Assembly (NCBI RefSeq): GCF_016405885.1
Contig: NZ_JAEKGC010000009.1
Coordinates: 114,903-178,902, forward strand
Direction: 5' to 3'
Origin: Arthrobacter sp. MSA 4-2
GTDB taxonomy: Bacteria; Actinomycetota; Actinomycetes; Actinomycetales; Micrococcaceae
Length of the DNA: 64,000 nt
The translations under genes were made by a program, and so were the position numbers. The notes beneath the pieces are model-generated. The model was not told where the DNA came from. It worked only from the letters and a program-made list of their open reading frames with translations, and made no database searches. Shown in pieces: positions 42,795 to 51,059 of the stretch; position 1 is the first letter of the stretch; each line of letters opens with the position of its first letter.

Positions 42795-43801
42795 GGCGCC
42801 GCTCCTGGTGCAGCGGAGCGCTCTTCGGGCAGCTTCACGGGGAGTCCGGTGCGGGCCGACTCAGCGATGGCGCAGCCGAGCCGATGGCTGCGCAGGGCCT
42901 CGGCATAGGGAGCGCGTGTGTTTTCCCGCTCGCCGCGGACGGCCTGGATGAATTCCCGGTCCACCGCTACGCGGGGGTCTTCCCCACAGGCAAGATCCAT
43001 GCGGGAAGTGCCGTCGAAACTGCTGAGGCCGGCTTCCGACAATTCCAAGTACAGGCCGGGGCTCACGGTGTGCAGAGCGGCGCGGTGCTTGGCCGCCAGC
43101 ACGGACGTTGCAGCCAACGTCGCGACCGCTCCCGAGGCGAAGCGCATGGTGGCCGCCGTGGCGTCGTCGACGTCGTCCGGCTCCCCGTCTGCCGGCAACG
43201 TGTCGGCGGCCGTGGCCCCCCGGACGCCGGCGGCGTAGACCTCGACGACTTCTCCGAGGAGGAAGCGGGCAGTGTCTAGGATGTGGGTCAGCTGTTCCAC
43301 CACCTGGCCGCCGGAGCGGTCCACCCTGCCCCACCACGGGACCGGCGGGCGCTTGTCCAGCCAGTAGCCGCTTGCCAGTAGAGCCGGTGCCTCGGCCAGC
43401 AGGTTGCGTGCGTGGTCCATGGCGTCCATACAGCGCCAGTGATAGCCGGTGCCCGTGATGACACCGGCGGCTCCGACGAGCACTCCGATCTCCTCTGCGG
43501 TTTCCCGGCCCAGGCCGACCGGTTTTTCCACGAACAGGGGCAGATTCCGGGCGAGTGCTGCGCGCTCACCCGGACCGTGGGCGAAGGGAGGCACGCACAC
43601 ATAGACCGCGTCGGCCTCCGTCCGGTCCAGCGCCGTATCGGGGTCCGTGAACGCCGGTGCGTCCAGGCCGCGGGCCAACCTTTCGGCCGCAGCCGGCTGG
43701 GCGTCGGTGACACTGGTGATCCGGACGCCGAGCCTCTGCAGGTTTGAGGCATGGCGCTGCCCCACCGATCCGGCTCCAATGAGGGCTACGTTCACGGTCA
43801 T
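42791..43801 (-). CDS. Gfo/Idh/MocA-family oxidoreductase
   Basis: A 336-residue two-domain dehydrogenase with the N-terminal NAD(P) fold (NVALIGAGSVGQRHASNL, TDAQPAAAERLA), the EKP motif in PLFVEKPVGLG and the beta-sheet C-terminal substrate domain. Members act on pyranoses and inositols. The start ATG overlaps the glycosyltransferase stop as ATGA, so it is translated with its neighbours. In this operon it is expected to act on a sugar or sugar glycoside together with the alcohol dehydrogenase. Confidence 0.88.
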   Translation of the reverse strand: MTVNVALIGAGSVGQRHASNLQRLGVRITSVTDAQPAAAERLARGLDAPAFTDPDTALDRTEADAVYVCVPPFAHGPGERAALARNLPLFVEKPVGLGRETAEEIGVLVGAAGVITGTGYHWRCMDAMDHARNLLAEAPALLASGYWLDKRPPVPWWGRVDRSGGQVVEQLTHILDTARFLLGEVVEVYAAGVRGATAADTLPADGEPDDVDDATAATMRFASGAVATLAATSVLAAKHRAALHTVSPGLYLELSEAGLSSFDGTSRMDLACGEDPRVAVDREFIQAVRGERENTRAPYAEALRSHRLGCAIAESARTGLPVKLPEERSAAPGAAP

Positions 43802-44925
43802 GGGGCCTCCGAAAGTAGTTGGTCGTACAGACGCAGGTAACTGGCAGCCATCGCCTCCGGCGTCCAGACCGACGCCGCCTCAATGCAGTCCTCGGCACGA
43901 ATGGTGTCCAGTTTGTGAAGGAATCCGGCCAGATCCTGTTCGTCGGCGGCAAGGAACCCGGTGCGGCCGTGCTCCACCAGTGAGGGCAGCACTCCCAGCG
44001 GCGTGCCGACGACGGGAACGCCCCGTGATAGGGCTTCCACCACCCCGGTTGCTCCGGGCTCGGCCCATCGATTGGGCGCCAGCAGCACCCGCGCAGAACG
44101 CAGTACACGTTCCTTCACCTCGCCGCCGATGCCTCCGATCCACCGGTAGCGGTCGCCGTCGAGCAGCGGACGGACCTCGTCCTGGAAGTAAGCAACATCC
44201 GGGTGGGACATCAACTGGGCGTCGCCCGCCGCCAGACGGCGATCCAGCTCCTCAGGATCGTTGATGCCGGCGACCGGCCCGGCGAGCACCAGCGGCAGGC
44301 CCGCCTGCCGACAGATCCGAACGGCCGCATCCTGTCCCTTGTCCCGCGTGATGCGGGCCAGCACCAGGGCGTGGTCTGCTTTGTCCGCGTGGATTTCAAG
44401 CCCCGGCGGAGCCGCCAACGGGACGACGCCGATTGTCTGGCGCCGCAGTGCCTCCGGTGCCCTGTCCAGCTGGGACTGCGATACTGCGGCGAACCGGACC
44501 CGGCCGCGGCCGTCGAATGATTCGTAGAACGCCTTGTGCTTAGCCAGGTCCCAGTGCATGGTCTGCAGCACCGGCGGGGCGGCCCGGCCCATGGCGGCAA
44601 ACACCGCCGGCCCCACGACTTCGAGGTGATCGTGGACGAGATCCCAGCTGCCGCCGTCGTATATGGCCTTCACGATCCCCTGCATCTGGGCGTGCGCGAT
44701 ACCCGACACCTGGTTGTAGGGCCGGGCGATCGAGGCGAACTGCGGCTCGGCCACCGGATGCAGGTAGCTGTCCGCTTCGATCGTGCTGGTGCCGACGGTC
44801 GCTAGGGTGACATGTTGGCCGGCGCGGCGCAGTTCGGGGACCAGGGTGGCGATGACCGTTTCAATGCCGCCGTAGCCGGAGGGAGGGACGGGCAGCCATG
44901 GTCCGGCGTTGATGAGGATCCGCAT
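43798..44925 (-). CDS. Glycosyltransferase family 4
   Basis: A 375-residue GT-B glycosyltransferase. The N-terminal domain has PWLPVPPSGYGGIETV, the C-terminal domain has RITRDKGQDAAVRICRQAGLPLVLAGPV and the nucleotide-sugar motif EPGATGVVEALSRGVPVVGT. GT4 enzymes transfer sugars with retention. The ATG at 44925 starts two bases after the GpgS stop and the gene ends in a four-base overlap with the next. A second sugar addition to glucosylglycerate, as in mannosylglucosylglycerate synthesis, is a reasonable idea, not shown. Confidence 0.88.
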   Translation of the reverse strand: MRILINAGPWLPVPPSGYGGIETVIATLVPELRRAGQHVTLATVGTSTIEADSYLHPVAEPQFASIARPYNQVSGIAHAQMQGIVKAIYDGGSWDLVHDHLEVVGPAVFAAMGRAAPPVLQTMHWDLAKHKAFYESFDGRGRVRFAAVSQSQLDRAPEALRRQTIGVVPLAAPPGLEIHADKADHALVLARITRDKGQDAAVRICRQAGLPLVLAGPVAGINDPEELDRRLAAGDAQLMSHPDVAYFQDEVRPLLDGDRYRWIGGIGGEVKERVLRSARVLLAPNRWAEPGATGVVEALSRGVPVVGTPLGVLPSLVEHGRTGFLAADEQDLAGFLHKLDTIRAEDCIEAASVWTPEAMAASYLRLYDQLLSEAP

Positions 44926-44927
44926 GC

Positions 44928-45899
44928 TCAGGCCCACTTGCCGGTGGTGAACGAGTGCTGGCCGATTTCGAGCATCGGGGGGCGTTCGGACACCCCGATG
45001 ACGGTGCTGTCACCGATGTAGTGTTCGCCGTCACGCAGGAACTGGGTCAGCTCCACGGTTGGCGGGGCGGCCGGGGCGAGCCCGCGCCGGTGCAGCCGCG
45101 ACTGCACAGTGAGCTGGATCTGCATCGCCATCCTGGCCAGCTCGTCATCGGTGGAGTTGCGGTGACGGCGCTCGCCGAGGTCCACCTGGGCCATGCCGCC
45201 CAGGCCCACTGTTTCCAGCACGTCGATCAGCATGCCGATCTCTACGCCGTAGCCGGAGACAAACGGTATGCATTCCAGCAGGCTGCGGCGGGCCGCGTAC
45301 TCTCCGGCCAGCGGCTGAACAACGCCAGCCAGCTGGGGCCAGAACAGATTCAGCAGGGGGCGCGCCACGAGTTCCGTTACACGGCCACCGCCTGCCGGCA
45401 TGACCCGGACCCCGTTGTCGAGAGGTCGGTCGTAGTAGCTCTTGACGAAGTGGATCTGCGGATCGGTCAGCAGCGGGCCGAGCAGACCGACCGCGAACTG
45501 CGCGTCGAACCCATGCAGGTCCGCGTCGATGAACACGATGATGTCCCCCGAGGCAATGGCCAGGGACTTCCACAGCGCTTCGCCCTTGCCGGGAATGCAT
45601 CCGGTGTCCGGGAGGATCTGGTCCTGATGCGCTGTCCGCGCTCCGGCATTCGCCGCTATGGCGGAAGTATTGTCCGTGGAGTTCGAATCAATCACGATGA
45701 GCTCATCCAGCAGCGGAACTTCCTCCATCAACTCGACGCGGAGCGCGGTGACGATCGCCCCAATGGTTGCTGCCTCGTTCTTCGCAGGAAGCACCACACT
45801 GACGCGTTGGCCCTGCTTGCGCGCCACGAGGTCCCGCCGGTCGAACACGCTGCCCTGATAGCTCCGGGCCGAATACCAATCCTGAACCTCTGCGCGCAT
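44928..45899 (-). CDS. gpgS: Glucosyl-3-phosphoglycerate synthase (GT81)
   Basis: A 323-residue GT-A enzyme that transfers glucose from UDP- or ADP-glucose to 3-phosphoglycerate, the first step to glucosylglycerate and, in mycobacteria, methylglucose lipopolysaccharide. The sequence shows VVLPAKNEAATIG, IDSNSTDNT, the metal-binding FIDADLHGFD, PLAGEYAARR and HRNSTDDELARMA, all typical of GpgS. It is the first gene of a four-gene operon and is divergent from a histidine phosphatase that fits as GpgP. AAAGGGA lies upstream of the ATG. Confidence 0.9.
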   Translation of the reverse strand: MRAEVQDWYSARSYQGSVFDRRDLVARKQGQRVSVVLPAKNEAATIGAIVTALRVELMEEVPLLDELIVIDSNSTDNTSAIAANAGARTAHQDQILPDTGCIPGKGEALWKSLAIASGDIIVFIDADLHGFDAQFAVGLLGPLLTDPQIHFVKSYYDRPLDNGVRVMPAGGGRVTELVARPLLNLFWPQLAGVVQPLAGEYAARRSLLECIPFVSGYGVEIGMLIDVLETVGLGGMAQVDLGERRHRNSTDDELARMAMQIQLTVQSRLHRRGLAPAAPPTVELTQFLRDGEHYIGDSTVIGVSERPPMLEIGQHSFTTGKWA

Positions 45900-46101
45900 G
45901 CCGGTTCCCTTTCACCAAGGGCGCCGGTGGTCCCCGTCCCGGCTATCGATAGGATCAGCTCGAAGCCTACGGTTCTGCCAGCCCTTTGGGAATAGTTCAG
46001 TACCCTTTCGATCCGGGACCGCAGAGCGACCGGATAGGACCGGTCCACGTCCGGGATCAAGGGTCGTGGCCGTTGGAAACGAGCAGCATTGAGGAGAACT
46101 G

Positions 46102-46785
46102 ATGCAGGAGGTACGGGCCGACGGCCCACGTCCCCGCCTGGTGTTGTGGCGGCATGGCCAGACCGAATGGAACGTCCTGGAGAAGGCGCAGGGCCACGCG
46201 GACATCCCGCTCGATGCGACCGGCCGCCGCCAGGCGAGGCGGGCGGCGAACCTGCTGGCGACGCTCAAACCCCGGTTCATCTGGTCCAGCGATCTGGAAC
46301 GTGCCCGGCATACCGCTGACGAGCTGGCTCGACTGACCGGCCTCGAAACCGTCCTTGACAAACGGCTACGTGAATACGATGTGGGCATCCGGCAGGGCAC
46401 CACCTTCGGGGAGTTCCGTCAGCAGCACCCGGATATCCATCGGAAGTTCTTCACCGAGGAGAATTACCGGGTCCCAGGCGCCGAACTGCCCTCGGAAGTG
46501 AACGACCGGATGAAGACCGTGATGAGGGAGGCGGCCCTGGCCCTGCGGGACGGCGGAACCGGTGTGCTGGTCGGCCACGGAGCCGCCCTGCGCAGCGGAC
46601 TGATGGCTTTTTTCGACGCCCCCGCCCACATGCGCGAGATGTTCGCCGGCATGGCCAATGGCGCCTGGACCGTTTTGGAAGAACACGCCGACCGCGGCTG
46701 GCAGATCATCGACTATAACGCCCGGACCCTGCCGGACACTTCATCGATGCTGGCCGACGATTTGCCGGCGGAGCACGACAGCTAG
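46102..46785 (+). CDS. Histidine phosphatase, probable glucosyl-3-phosphoglycerate phosphatase
   Basis: A 227-residue phosphoglycerate-mutase-like phosphatase. The phospho-His is in LVLWRHGQTEWN, a second arginine in SDLERARHTADEL, and the catalytic His/Ala loop in VLVGHGAALRSG. Family members include mycobacterial GpgP, which dephosphorylates glucosyl-3-phosphoglycerate. Its divergent position next to gpgS supports that role; the sequence alone would also allow a general phosphatase. GAGGAG precedes the ATG at 46102. Confidence 0.8.
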   Translation: MQEVRADGPRPRLVLWRHGQTEWNVLEKAQGHADIPLDATGRRQARRAANLLATLKPRFIWSSDLERARHTADELARLTGLETVLDKRLREYDVGIRQGTTFGEFRQQHPDIHRKFFTEENYRVPGAELPSEVNDRMKTVMREAALALRDGGTGVLVGHGAALRSGLMAFFDAPAHMREMFAGMANGAWTVLEEHADRGWQIIDYNARTLPDTSSMLADDLPAEHDS

Positions 46786-46936
46786 GACCAGGCCGGGGAA
46801 AAGGCCATGAAGTTCATCTATGACCTTGTGCGGCCCGTCCGCCTGGATCCCCGCACGGGCACACGAGACGCCAGTCCAGGTCCTGCAGATGATGCCAAGA
46901 ACCGTGATGTCGTTGGCCGAGCACGCCGCCGGCGTG

Positions 46937-47968
46937 TCAGGTCAGGATTGGGGAAAAGGACCCGACGAACCCGAAGAGGTCCTTGGGGTCATCCGGATTG
47001 GCGACGAGGTCGATGTCCTCGACGAAACGGGTGCCCTCCACAGCGTCGCGGACGAAACGCATGGCCGAGAAATCTTCGACCGCGAACCCGACCGAATCGA
47101 ACACCGTGACTTCCTGCGGCGAGGTGCGCCCAGGGGCGGAGCCGGTGAGGACCTGCCAAAGTTCGGTGACGGGGAAGTCGGCCGGCAACTGCTGGACCTC
47201 GCCTTCGATGCGGGTCTGCGGGGTGAACTCGACGAAGACGGTAGATCGGCGCAGGATCGCCGGGTCCAGTTCCGTCTTGCCCGGGCAGTCCCCGCCGATG
47301 GCATTGAGGTGCATGCCGGGTTCGACCAGGTCGTCGGTGATGATGGTGGCGCGGGCCTTGTCCGCCGTGCAGGTGGTCACGATGTCCGCACCACCGACGG
47401 CCCCGGCGGCGGAGGACGCCACGGTGATGTCGAAGCCCAGGGGGGCCAGGTTGCGCACCACCTTCTCGATGGCCGCCGGGTCGGTGTCCCACAGGCTGAG
47501 TTCGTGGATGCCGAGGGAGCCGCGGAAGGCGAGGGCCTGGAATTCCGCCTGGCTGCCGGCGCCGATCAGGGCCATGCGCCGTGCGCCGGGCCTCGCCAGC
47601 GCCCTGGCGGCGAGGGCCGAGGTGGCTGCGGTGCGTAGCGCCGTCAGGATCGTCATTTCGGTCAGGAACGTTGGATAGCCGTTGGAGACATCGGCCAGCA
47701 CGCCGAAGGCGGTGACGGTCTGGAAGCCGCGCCCGGGGTTGGAGGGGTGCCCGTTGACATACTTGAAGCCGTAGGTCTCGTTGTCGCTCGTGGGCATCAG
47801 TTCGATCACCCCGAACGGGGTGTGGCTGGCCACACGCGGCGACTTGTCGAAGCTTTCCCATCGCAGGAAGTCTGCCTCGAGGTAGTCGACGAGGCCAGCG
47901 ATCACGTTTTCGGGCCCCCGGCTGGCCACCCAGCGGGCCATATTGCGGACATCGACAAAACCTGTCAC
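46937..47968 (-). CDS. ocd: Ornithine cyclodeaminase
   Basis: A 343-residue protein of the ornithine cyclodeaminase/mu-crystallin family, converting L-ornithine to L-proline and ammonia with NAD. Visible parts are TPFGVIELMPTSDNETYGFKYVNGHP, MTILTALRTAATSALAA, the Rossmann motif ALIGAGSQAEFQALAF and VTTCTADKARATII. Length and order agree with true OCDs. GTG 47968 follows a strong AAGGAGG. The divergent Lrp-type regulator suggests control by amino acids in arginine/ornithine catabolism. Confidence 0.9.
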   Translation of the reverse strand: MTGFVDVRNMARWVASRGPENVIAGLVDYLEADFLRWESFDKSPRVASHTPFGVIELMPTSDNETYGFKYVNGHPSNPGRGFQTVTAFGVLADVSNGYPTFLTEMTILTALRTAATSALAARALARPGARRMALIGAGSQAEFQALAFRGSLGIHELSLWDTDPAAIEKVVRNLAPLGFDITVASSAAGAVGGADIVTTCTADKARATIITDDLVEPGMHLNAIGGDCPGKTELDPAILRRSTVFVEFTPQTRIEGEVQQLPADFPVTELWQVLTGSAPGRTSPQEVTVFDSVGFAVEDFSAMRFVRDAVEGTRFVEDIDLVANPDDPKDLFGFVGSFSPILT

Positions 47969-48077
47969 GAGCGCCTCCTTAGTGGTCTTGGAGAAAGCTT
48001 AGGCTTGGTCCATTTGCACACTCAATGAGCGGGATGCCGACTTTTTGCTGGTTGGCTGAGCATTTTGACGCCCGTAG

Positions 48078-48094
48078 ATGTACCTTCTGTACAT
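48078..48094. promoter_or_regulatory. Perfect dyad overlapping -10 and start of the Lrp gene
   Basis: ATGTAC-CTTCT-GTACAT spans 48078-48094. It contains TACCTT (48081-48086), six bases before the ATG at 48093, whose first two bases are the last of the dyad. Binding here would block both promoter and start, fitting Lrp/AsnC autorepression. Confidence 0.6.
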
Positions 48095-48524
48095 GGCAAC
48101 TCTCGATGACCTTGACCACCGGCTCCTCTCGGCCCTCCGCGCGGACGGCAGGGCCTCGGTGGCGAGCCTCGCACGGACCCTCGGCGTGGCCCGGGCGACA
48201 GTGAACAGCCGGCTCGACCGCCTCGTCGCGACAGGCACCGTAGTGGGATTCTCCGTCCGGGTCCGTGACGAGGTGGACCCGCTGGCCATCCGGGCGGTGT
48301 CGATGATCGCGGTTGAAGGGCGGGCCACCGACCGGGTGATCCGCCAGCTCAGGGGCCTGCCGGAGATCACCACCCTGCACACCACCAACGGCGGGTGGGA
48401 CCTCGTGGCGGAGCTGCGCACGGACAGCCTCGCCCGGTTCGACGCGGTGCTCGGGCAGATCCGCTCAATCGAAGGGGTCGTGAACAGCGAGACGAGCCTG
48501 CTCCTCAGCTCGGTGATGCGCTAG
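48093..48524 (+). CDS. Lrp/AsnC-family regulator
   Basis: A 143-residue regulator with an N-terminal winged helix (LDDLDHRLLSALRADGRASVASLARTLGVARATVNSRLDRL) and a C-terminal RAM ligand domain (IAVEGRATDRVIRQLRGLPEI, TTNGGWDLVAELR). It is divergent from ornithine cyclodeaminase, which it likely controls in response to an amino acid. The ATG at 48093 lies within a palindrome and lacks a ribosome site, so the message is probably leaderless. Confidence 0.92.
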   Translation: MATLDDLDHRLLSALRADGRASVASLARTLGVARATVNSRLDRLVATGTVVGFSVRVRDEVDPLAIRAVSMIAVEGRATDRVIRQLRGLPEITTLHTTNGGWDLVAELRTDSLARFDAVLGQIRSIEGVVNSETSLLLSSVMR

Positions 48525-48639
48525 CTGCACCCGCCCTGGCGCTGGTGTCAACGGCGACGCCGCAGCCGCCACGGAAGGCACCGGCGTGCGTGCACCATCG
48601 GGGCCGCGGCGTCGCCGGGGAGCGATTCACACCAGCTGG

Positions 48640-49050
48640 TCAGTCGAGGATGGCGGTGGCTTCGACCTCGACGAGAACATCGGGTTCGAAGAGGGATTCG
48701 ACTCCTATCAATGACGCGGGAGGCATCGGCAACGGCAGTGCGAGTTCCTCTGCAACGGAGTCGATGCCCGCCATGAAGGCATCAATTTTTTCAGGGGCCC
48801 AGCCCGTCACGTAGAAGGTGAGGCGTACGACGTCGCTGAAGGTGGCGCCGGTGCTGGCCAGGCCTTCGTGGACGTTGCGGAGGGCCGAGGCGACCTGCCC
48901 GGCGAGGTCACCGGGCTTCTGCGGTGCTCCGTCCTGGTTCGTAGCAACCTGGCCGGCAATGTACACGTGGCGGGTGCCGGCCGCGACGGCGACGTGGTGG
49001 TAAGGGGTTGAGGGCATCATGCCCTGGGGGGAGGAAAGGCGAACGCTCAC
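48640..49050 (-). CDS. RidA (YjgF/YER057c) family protein
   Basis: A 136-residue trimeric RidA-type protein, which hydrolyses reactive enamine/imine intermediates. The opening VSVRLSSPQGMMPSTPYHHVAVA, AGQVATNQDGAP, VRLTFYVTG and the C-terminal ESLFEPDVLVEVEATAILD follow the family; the catalytic Arg common in RidA near the C-terminus is not evident, so it may be a RidA paralogue. GTG 49050 has AGGAG at six bases. Divergent from an HxlR regulator. Confidence 0.85.
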   Translation of the reverse strand: MSVRLSSPQGMMPSTPYHHVAVAAGTRHVYIAGQVATNQDGAPQKPGDLAGQVASALRNVHEGLASTGATFSDVVRLTFYVTGWAPEKIDAFMAGIDSVAEELALPLPMPPASLIGVESLFEPDVLVEVEATAILD

Positions 49051-49074
49051 AGGAATCTCCTTCAGCTGGTGATT

Positions 49075-49097
49075 GGTATCATTAAGGTACTTGGTAT
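49075..49097. promoter_or_regulatory. Three GGTAY repeats between ridA-like and HxlR genes
   Basis: GGTAT (49075), GGTAC (49086) and GGTAT (49093) occur as direct repeats in the 77-base divergent region, giving the dyad GTACttGGTAT as well. HxlR regulators often bind such GTAC-containing elements in their own promoter. Confidence 0.4.
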
Positions 49098-49127
49098 GTT
49101 TTGGACACTTCAACGAGACTAGGTTTC

Positions 49128-49505
49128 ATGTCGGATACTGATACCCATTCCACGGAGCGCTTTGAGCTGAGCGCGCCGCATCGGGAGCTCCTCGATCAGG
49201 TGCTCGATAAATGGTCCCTGCAGGTGCTGGGAGAGTTGTGTGAGCGGCCTTGCCGCTTCAATGAGTTGCGCCGGGCCATTCCGGCAGTCACGCAGAAATC
49301 ATTGACCGGCACCTTGCGCCGGCTTGAACGCAATGGCGTCGTCGAACGCGTCGTTCTCGACGTCCGGCCCGTAGCGGTGGAGTACCGCATCACGGCACTG
49401 GGCAAGACCCTTCGAGCGCCGGTCGATACGATCCTTGAATGGGCCGCGGTTCACCTGCCCGGCATCGAGGCAGCGCGCAGCCGCTATGACGGGGGTGTCG
49501 GCTAA
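49128..49505 (+). CDS. HxlR-family regulator
   Basis: A 125-residue winged-helix regulator of the HxlR/MarR-like type: LLDQVLDKWSLQVLGELCERPCRFNELRRAIPAVTQKSLTGTLRRLERNGVVERVV. The cysteine in CERPCRF is near the position used for redox sensing in some members; two cysteines are present. It is divergent from the RidA-like gene and may control it in response to electrophiles or quinones. The ATG at 49128 is preferred over a TTG at 49101. Confidence 0.9.
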   Translation: MSDTDTHSTERFELSAPHRELLDQVLDKWSLQVLGELCERPCRFNELRRAIPAVTQKSLTGTLRRLERNGVVERVVLDVRPVAVEYRITALGKTLRAPVDTILEWAAVHLPGIEAARSRYDGGVG

Positions 49506-49624
49506 CGGAGCGACAGGGGAATGACTTTGTCAACCGTGACGCAATTCGATGAACGGTTTCTGGCTCCCATCCCAGCCCATGCGGCAGACCCCTATCTGTG
49601 ACCCGAAAACCGGAGGAGAAAACC

Positions 49625-50278
49625 ATGCCAGCAAGAGATGTTCTGAACCAGGAGCAAATCCAAGCAAATCTGCTCGAGCTGCCGGAATGGCGCTATGGTT
49701 TGGGTGCTTTGCGGACAGCACTTAAATGTGAATCATCCGCCACTGCCTTGGATCTGCTTTCCACCATTGGTGGGCTGGCACAGGAATCCGGCCACCACCC
49801 TGATGTGGACTGGCGGTATGACACCTTGTTCATCACGCTCACGTCGCACGATGCCGGAGGCAGGGTGACGGCGCGTGACGTGACGTTGGCCCGCGCGATA
49901 TCGAAGCAGGCCCAGGCTACGGGCGTCACGCCCCTCCCGGAACTCCTGCGCACAGTGGAGATAGCCATCGATACCGACGCCCCGGAGGCCATTTCGGAAG
50001 TCTGGCGAACTGCACTGGGCTATAAGATGCGGGAAGACGGAAGCCTGACCGATCCCTATGGCAGGGGTCCGGCCATCTGGTTTCAGGAGTCCCAGAGTCC
50101 CAACGTGAATCGTCTACACGTGGACGTCACTGTCCCCTTCAGCGAAAGCGCCTCTACTCTGAATGCTCTGGCAAGCGTTGGTGCAAAGCTCAATAATGAA
50201 CACGCGCCCATGTGGGTAGTGGCCACTGACGCCCAAGGCAACCGGCTGTGCATCAGCACTGAAGCCGGCAGCGACTAG
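49625..50278 (+). CDS. Pterin-4a-carbinolamine dehydratase fused to VOC domain
   Basis: A 217-residue fusion. Residues 1-95 form a 4a-hydroxytetrahydrobiopterin dehydratase domain with the E-x3-HHP motif (ESGHHPDVDWRYDTLFITLTSHDAGGRVTARDV), and residues 105-217 form a glyoxalase/VOC-like domain (EIAIDTDAPEAISEVWRTALGY, RLHVDVTVPFSE). The dehydratase recycles pterin cofactor for aromatic hydroxylases or moonlights as a coactivator; the VOC part lacks an obvious metal-binding triad. GGAGGA precedes the ATG at 49625. No pterin-dependent hydroxylase lies nearby. Confidence 0.85.
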   Translation: MPARDVLNQEQIQANLLELPEWRYGLGALRTALKCESSATALDLLSTIGGLAQESGHHPDVDWRYDTLFITLTSHDAGGRVTARDVTLARAISKQAQATGVTPLPELLRTVEIAIDTDAPEAISEVWRTALGYKMREDGSLTDPYGRGPAIWFQESQSPNVNRLHVDVTVPFSESASTLNALASVGAKLNNEHAPMWVVATDAQGNRLCISTEAGSD

Positions 50279-50351
50279 CGCGGCGCTCTGCCTTCACGAA
50301 GGACCCTTGGTCCTGTTGCAGGATCGGGGCGTGCCGGCCGGGCGGTCTTTC

Positions 50352-51005
50352 CTACACGGGCTGGGGAGTTCGCATCGATACGGCTGCGGTCAGCATGGAG
50401 CCGGCAGCCGTCACGGCATCAATGACCGGAAGGCCGAGCTCACGGCGCAGCACCTCTGCCATGCCGATGCTGCTCAGGCCTGTGCTCGCCTGCAGGATGA
50501 CATCGGCCCCCGCCTCGGCAAGCATCTGCGCTCCTGACAGGGAGTTGAAAATGCCGGTGGGCAGCAGGAAGCCGTTGGAAGTCTCCACACCGTCGGATCC
50601 ATCAAGGAGGATCACCCGCTCCCCCAGGGCTCTGGAAATAGTGGTGGGCACCGGGTGTTTCAGTCCCAGCACGCCCACACGGCCGCCGTAGGCGAGGGCG
50701 GCCGCTGCTGCGGCGGACCCTGCTCCGATGACGGGAATCCCGACGGTGGCGCGGGCTTCCTCGAGTCCGGGATCCGCAGCGCAGCTGATGATCAGGGCGT
50801 CGACCCCTCCTGCCATTTCACGGGCCAGCTCAGCGACCTTGGGGCCCGCCGCTTCATATGATGCCGCGTCATAGACGCCGTGGGGCTGGTCGGGAATGCA
50901 CCGTGTGGTCACGTCGTACCCGAAGACCTTGTGCAGCAAGCGCCCGTGGGCGTGCAGCAGCCGGCGGTCAGTGGTGGATAGAGCCCTGATGAGACCGACT
51001 CGCAT
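50352..51005 (-). CDS. Asp/Glu/hydantoin racemase family protein
   Basis: A 217-residue protein of the Asp/Glu racemase superfamily. The two catalytic cysteine regions are partly visible: IISCAADPG has the first cysteine, but the second (usually GC in the C-terminal half, near ILQASTGLSSIG) is replaced by Ser/Thr, so it may not be a racemase. Substrate could be a hydantoin, maleate or related acid. It lies 55 bases downstream of the membrane ACT gene on the same strand and may share its transcript. Confidence 0.78.
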   Translation of the reverse strand: MRVGLIRALSTTDRRLLHAHGRLLHKVFGYDVTTRCIPDQPHGVYDAASYEAAGPKVAELAREMAGGVDALIISCAADPGLEEARATVGIPVIGAGSAAAAAALAYGGRVGVLGLKHPVPTTISRALGERVILLDGSDGVETSNGFLLPTGIFNSLSGAQMLAEAGADVILQASTGLSSIGMAEVLRRELGLPVIDAVTAAGSMLTAAVSMRTPQPV

Positions 51006-51059
51006 AATGAAAACCCTTCCTTGGAATGCAGTGATGTCACCCTGGCTGGCAGGGGCCGG

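Noticed and set aside
44955..45995. 346-codon plus-strand ORF opposite gpgS
   Set aside because: Shadow of gpgS, which carries conserved GT81 motifs.
46833..46860. GCCCGT...ACGGGC inverted repeat after the phosphatase gene
   Set aside because: Only six-base arms with a 16-base loop and no T-run; too weak to call a terminator.
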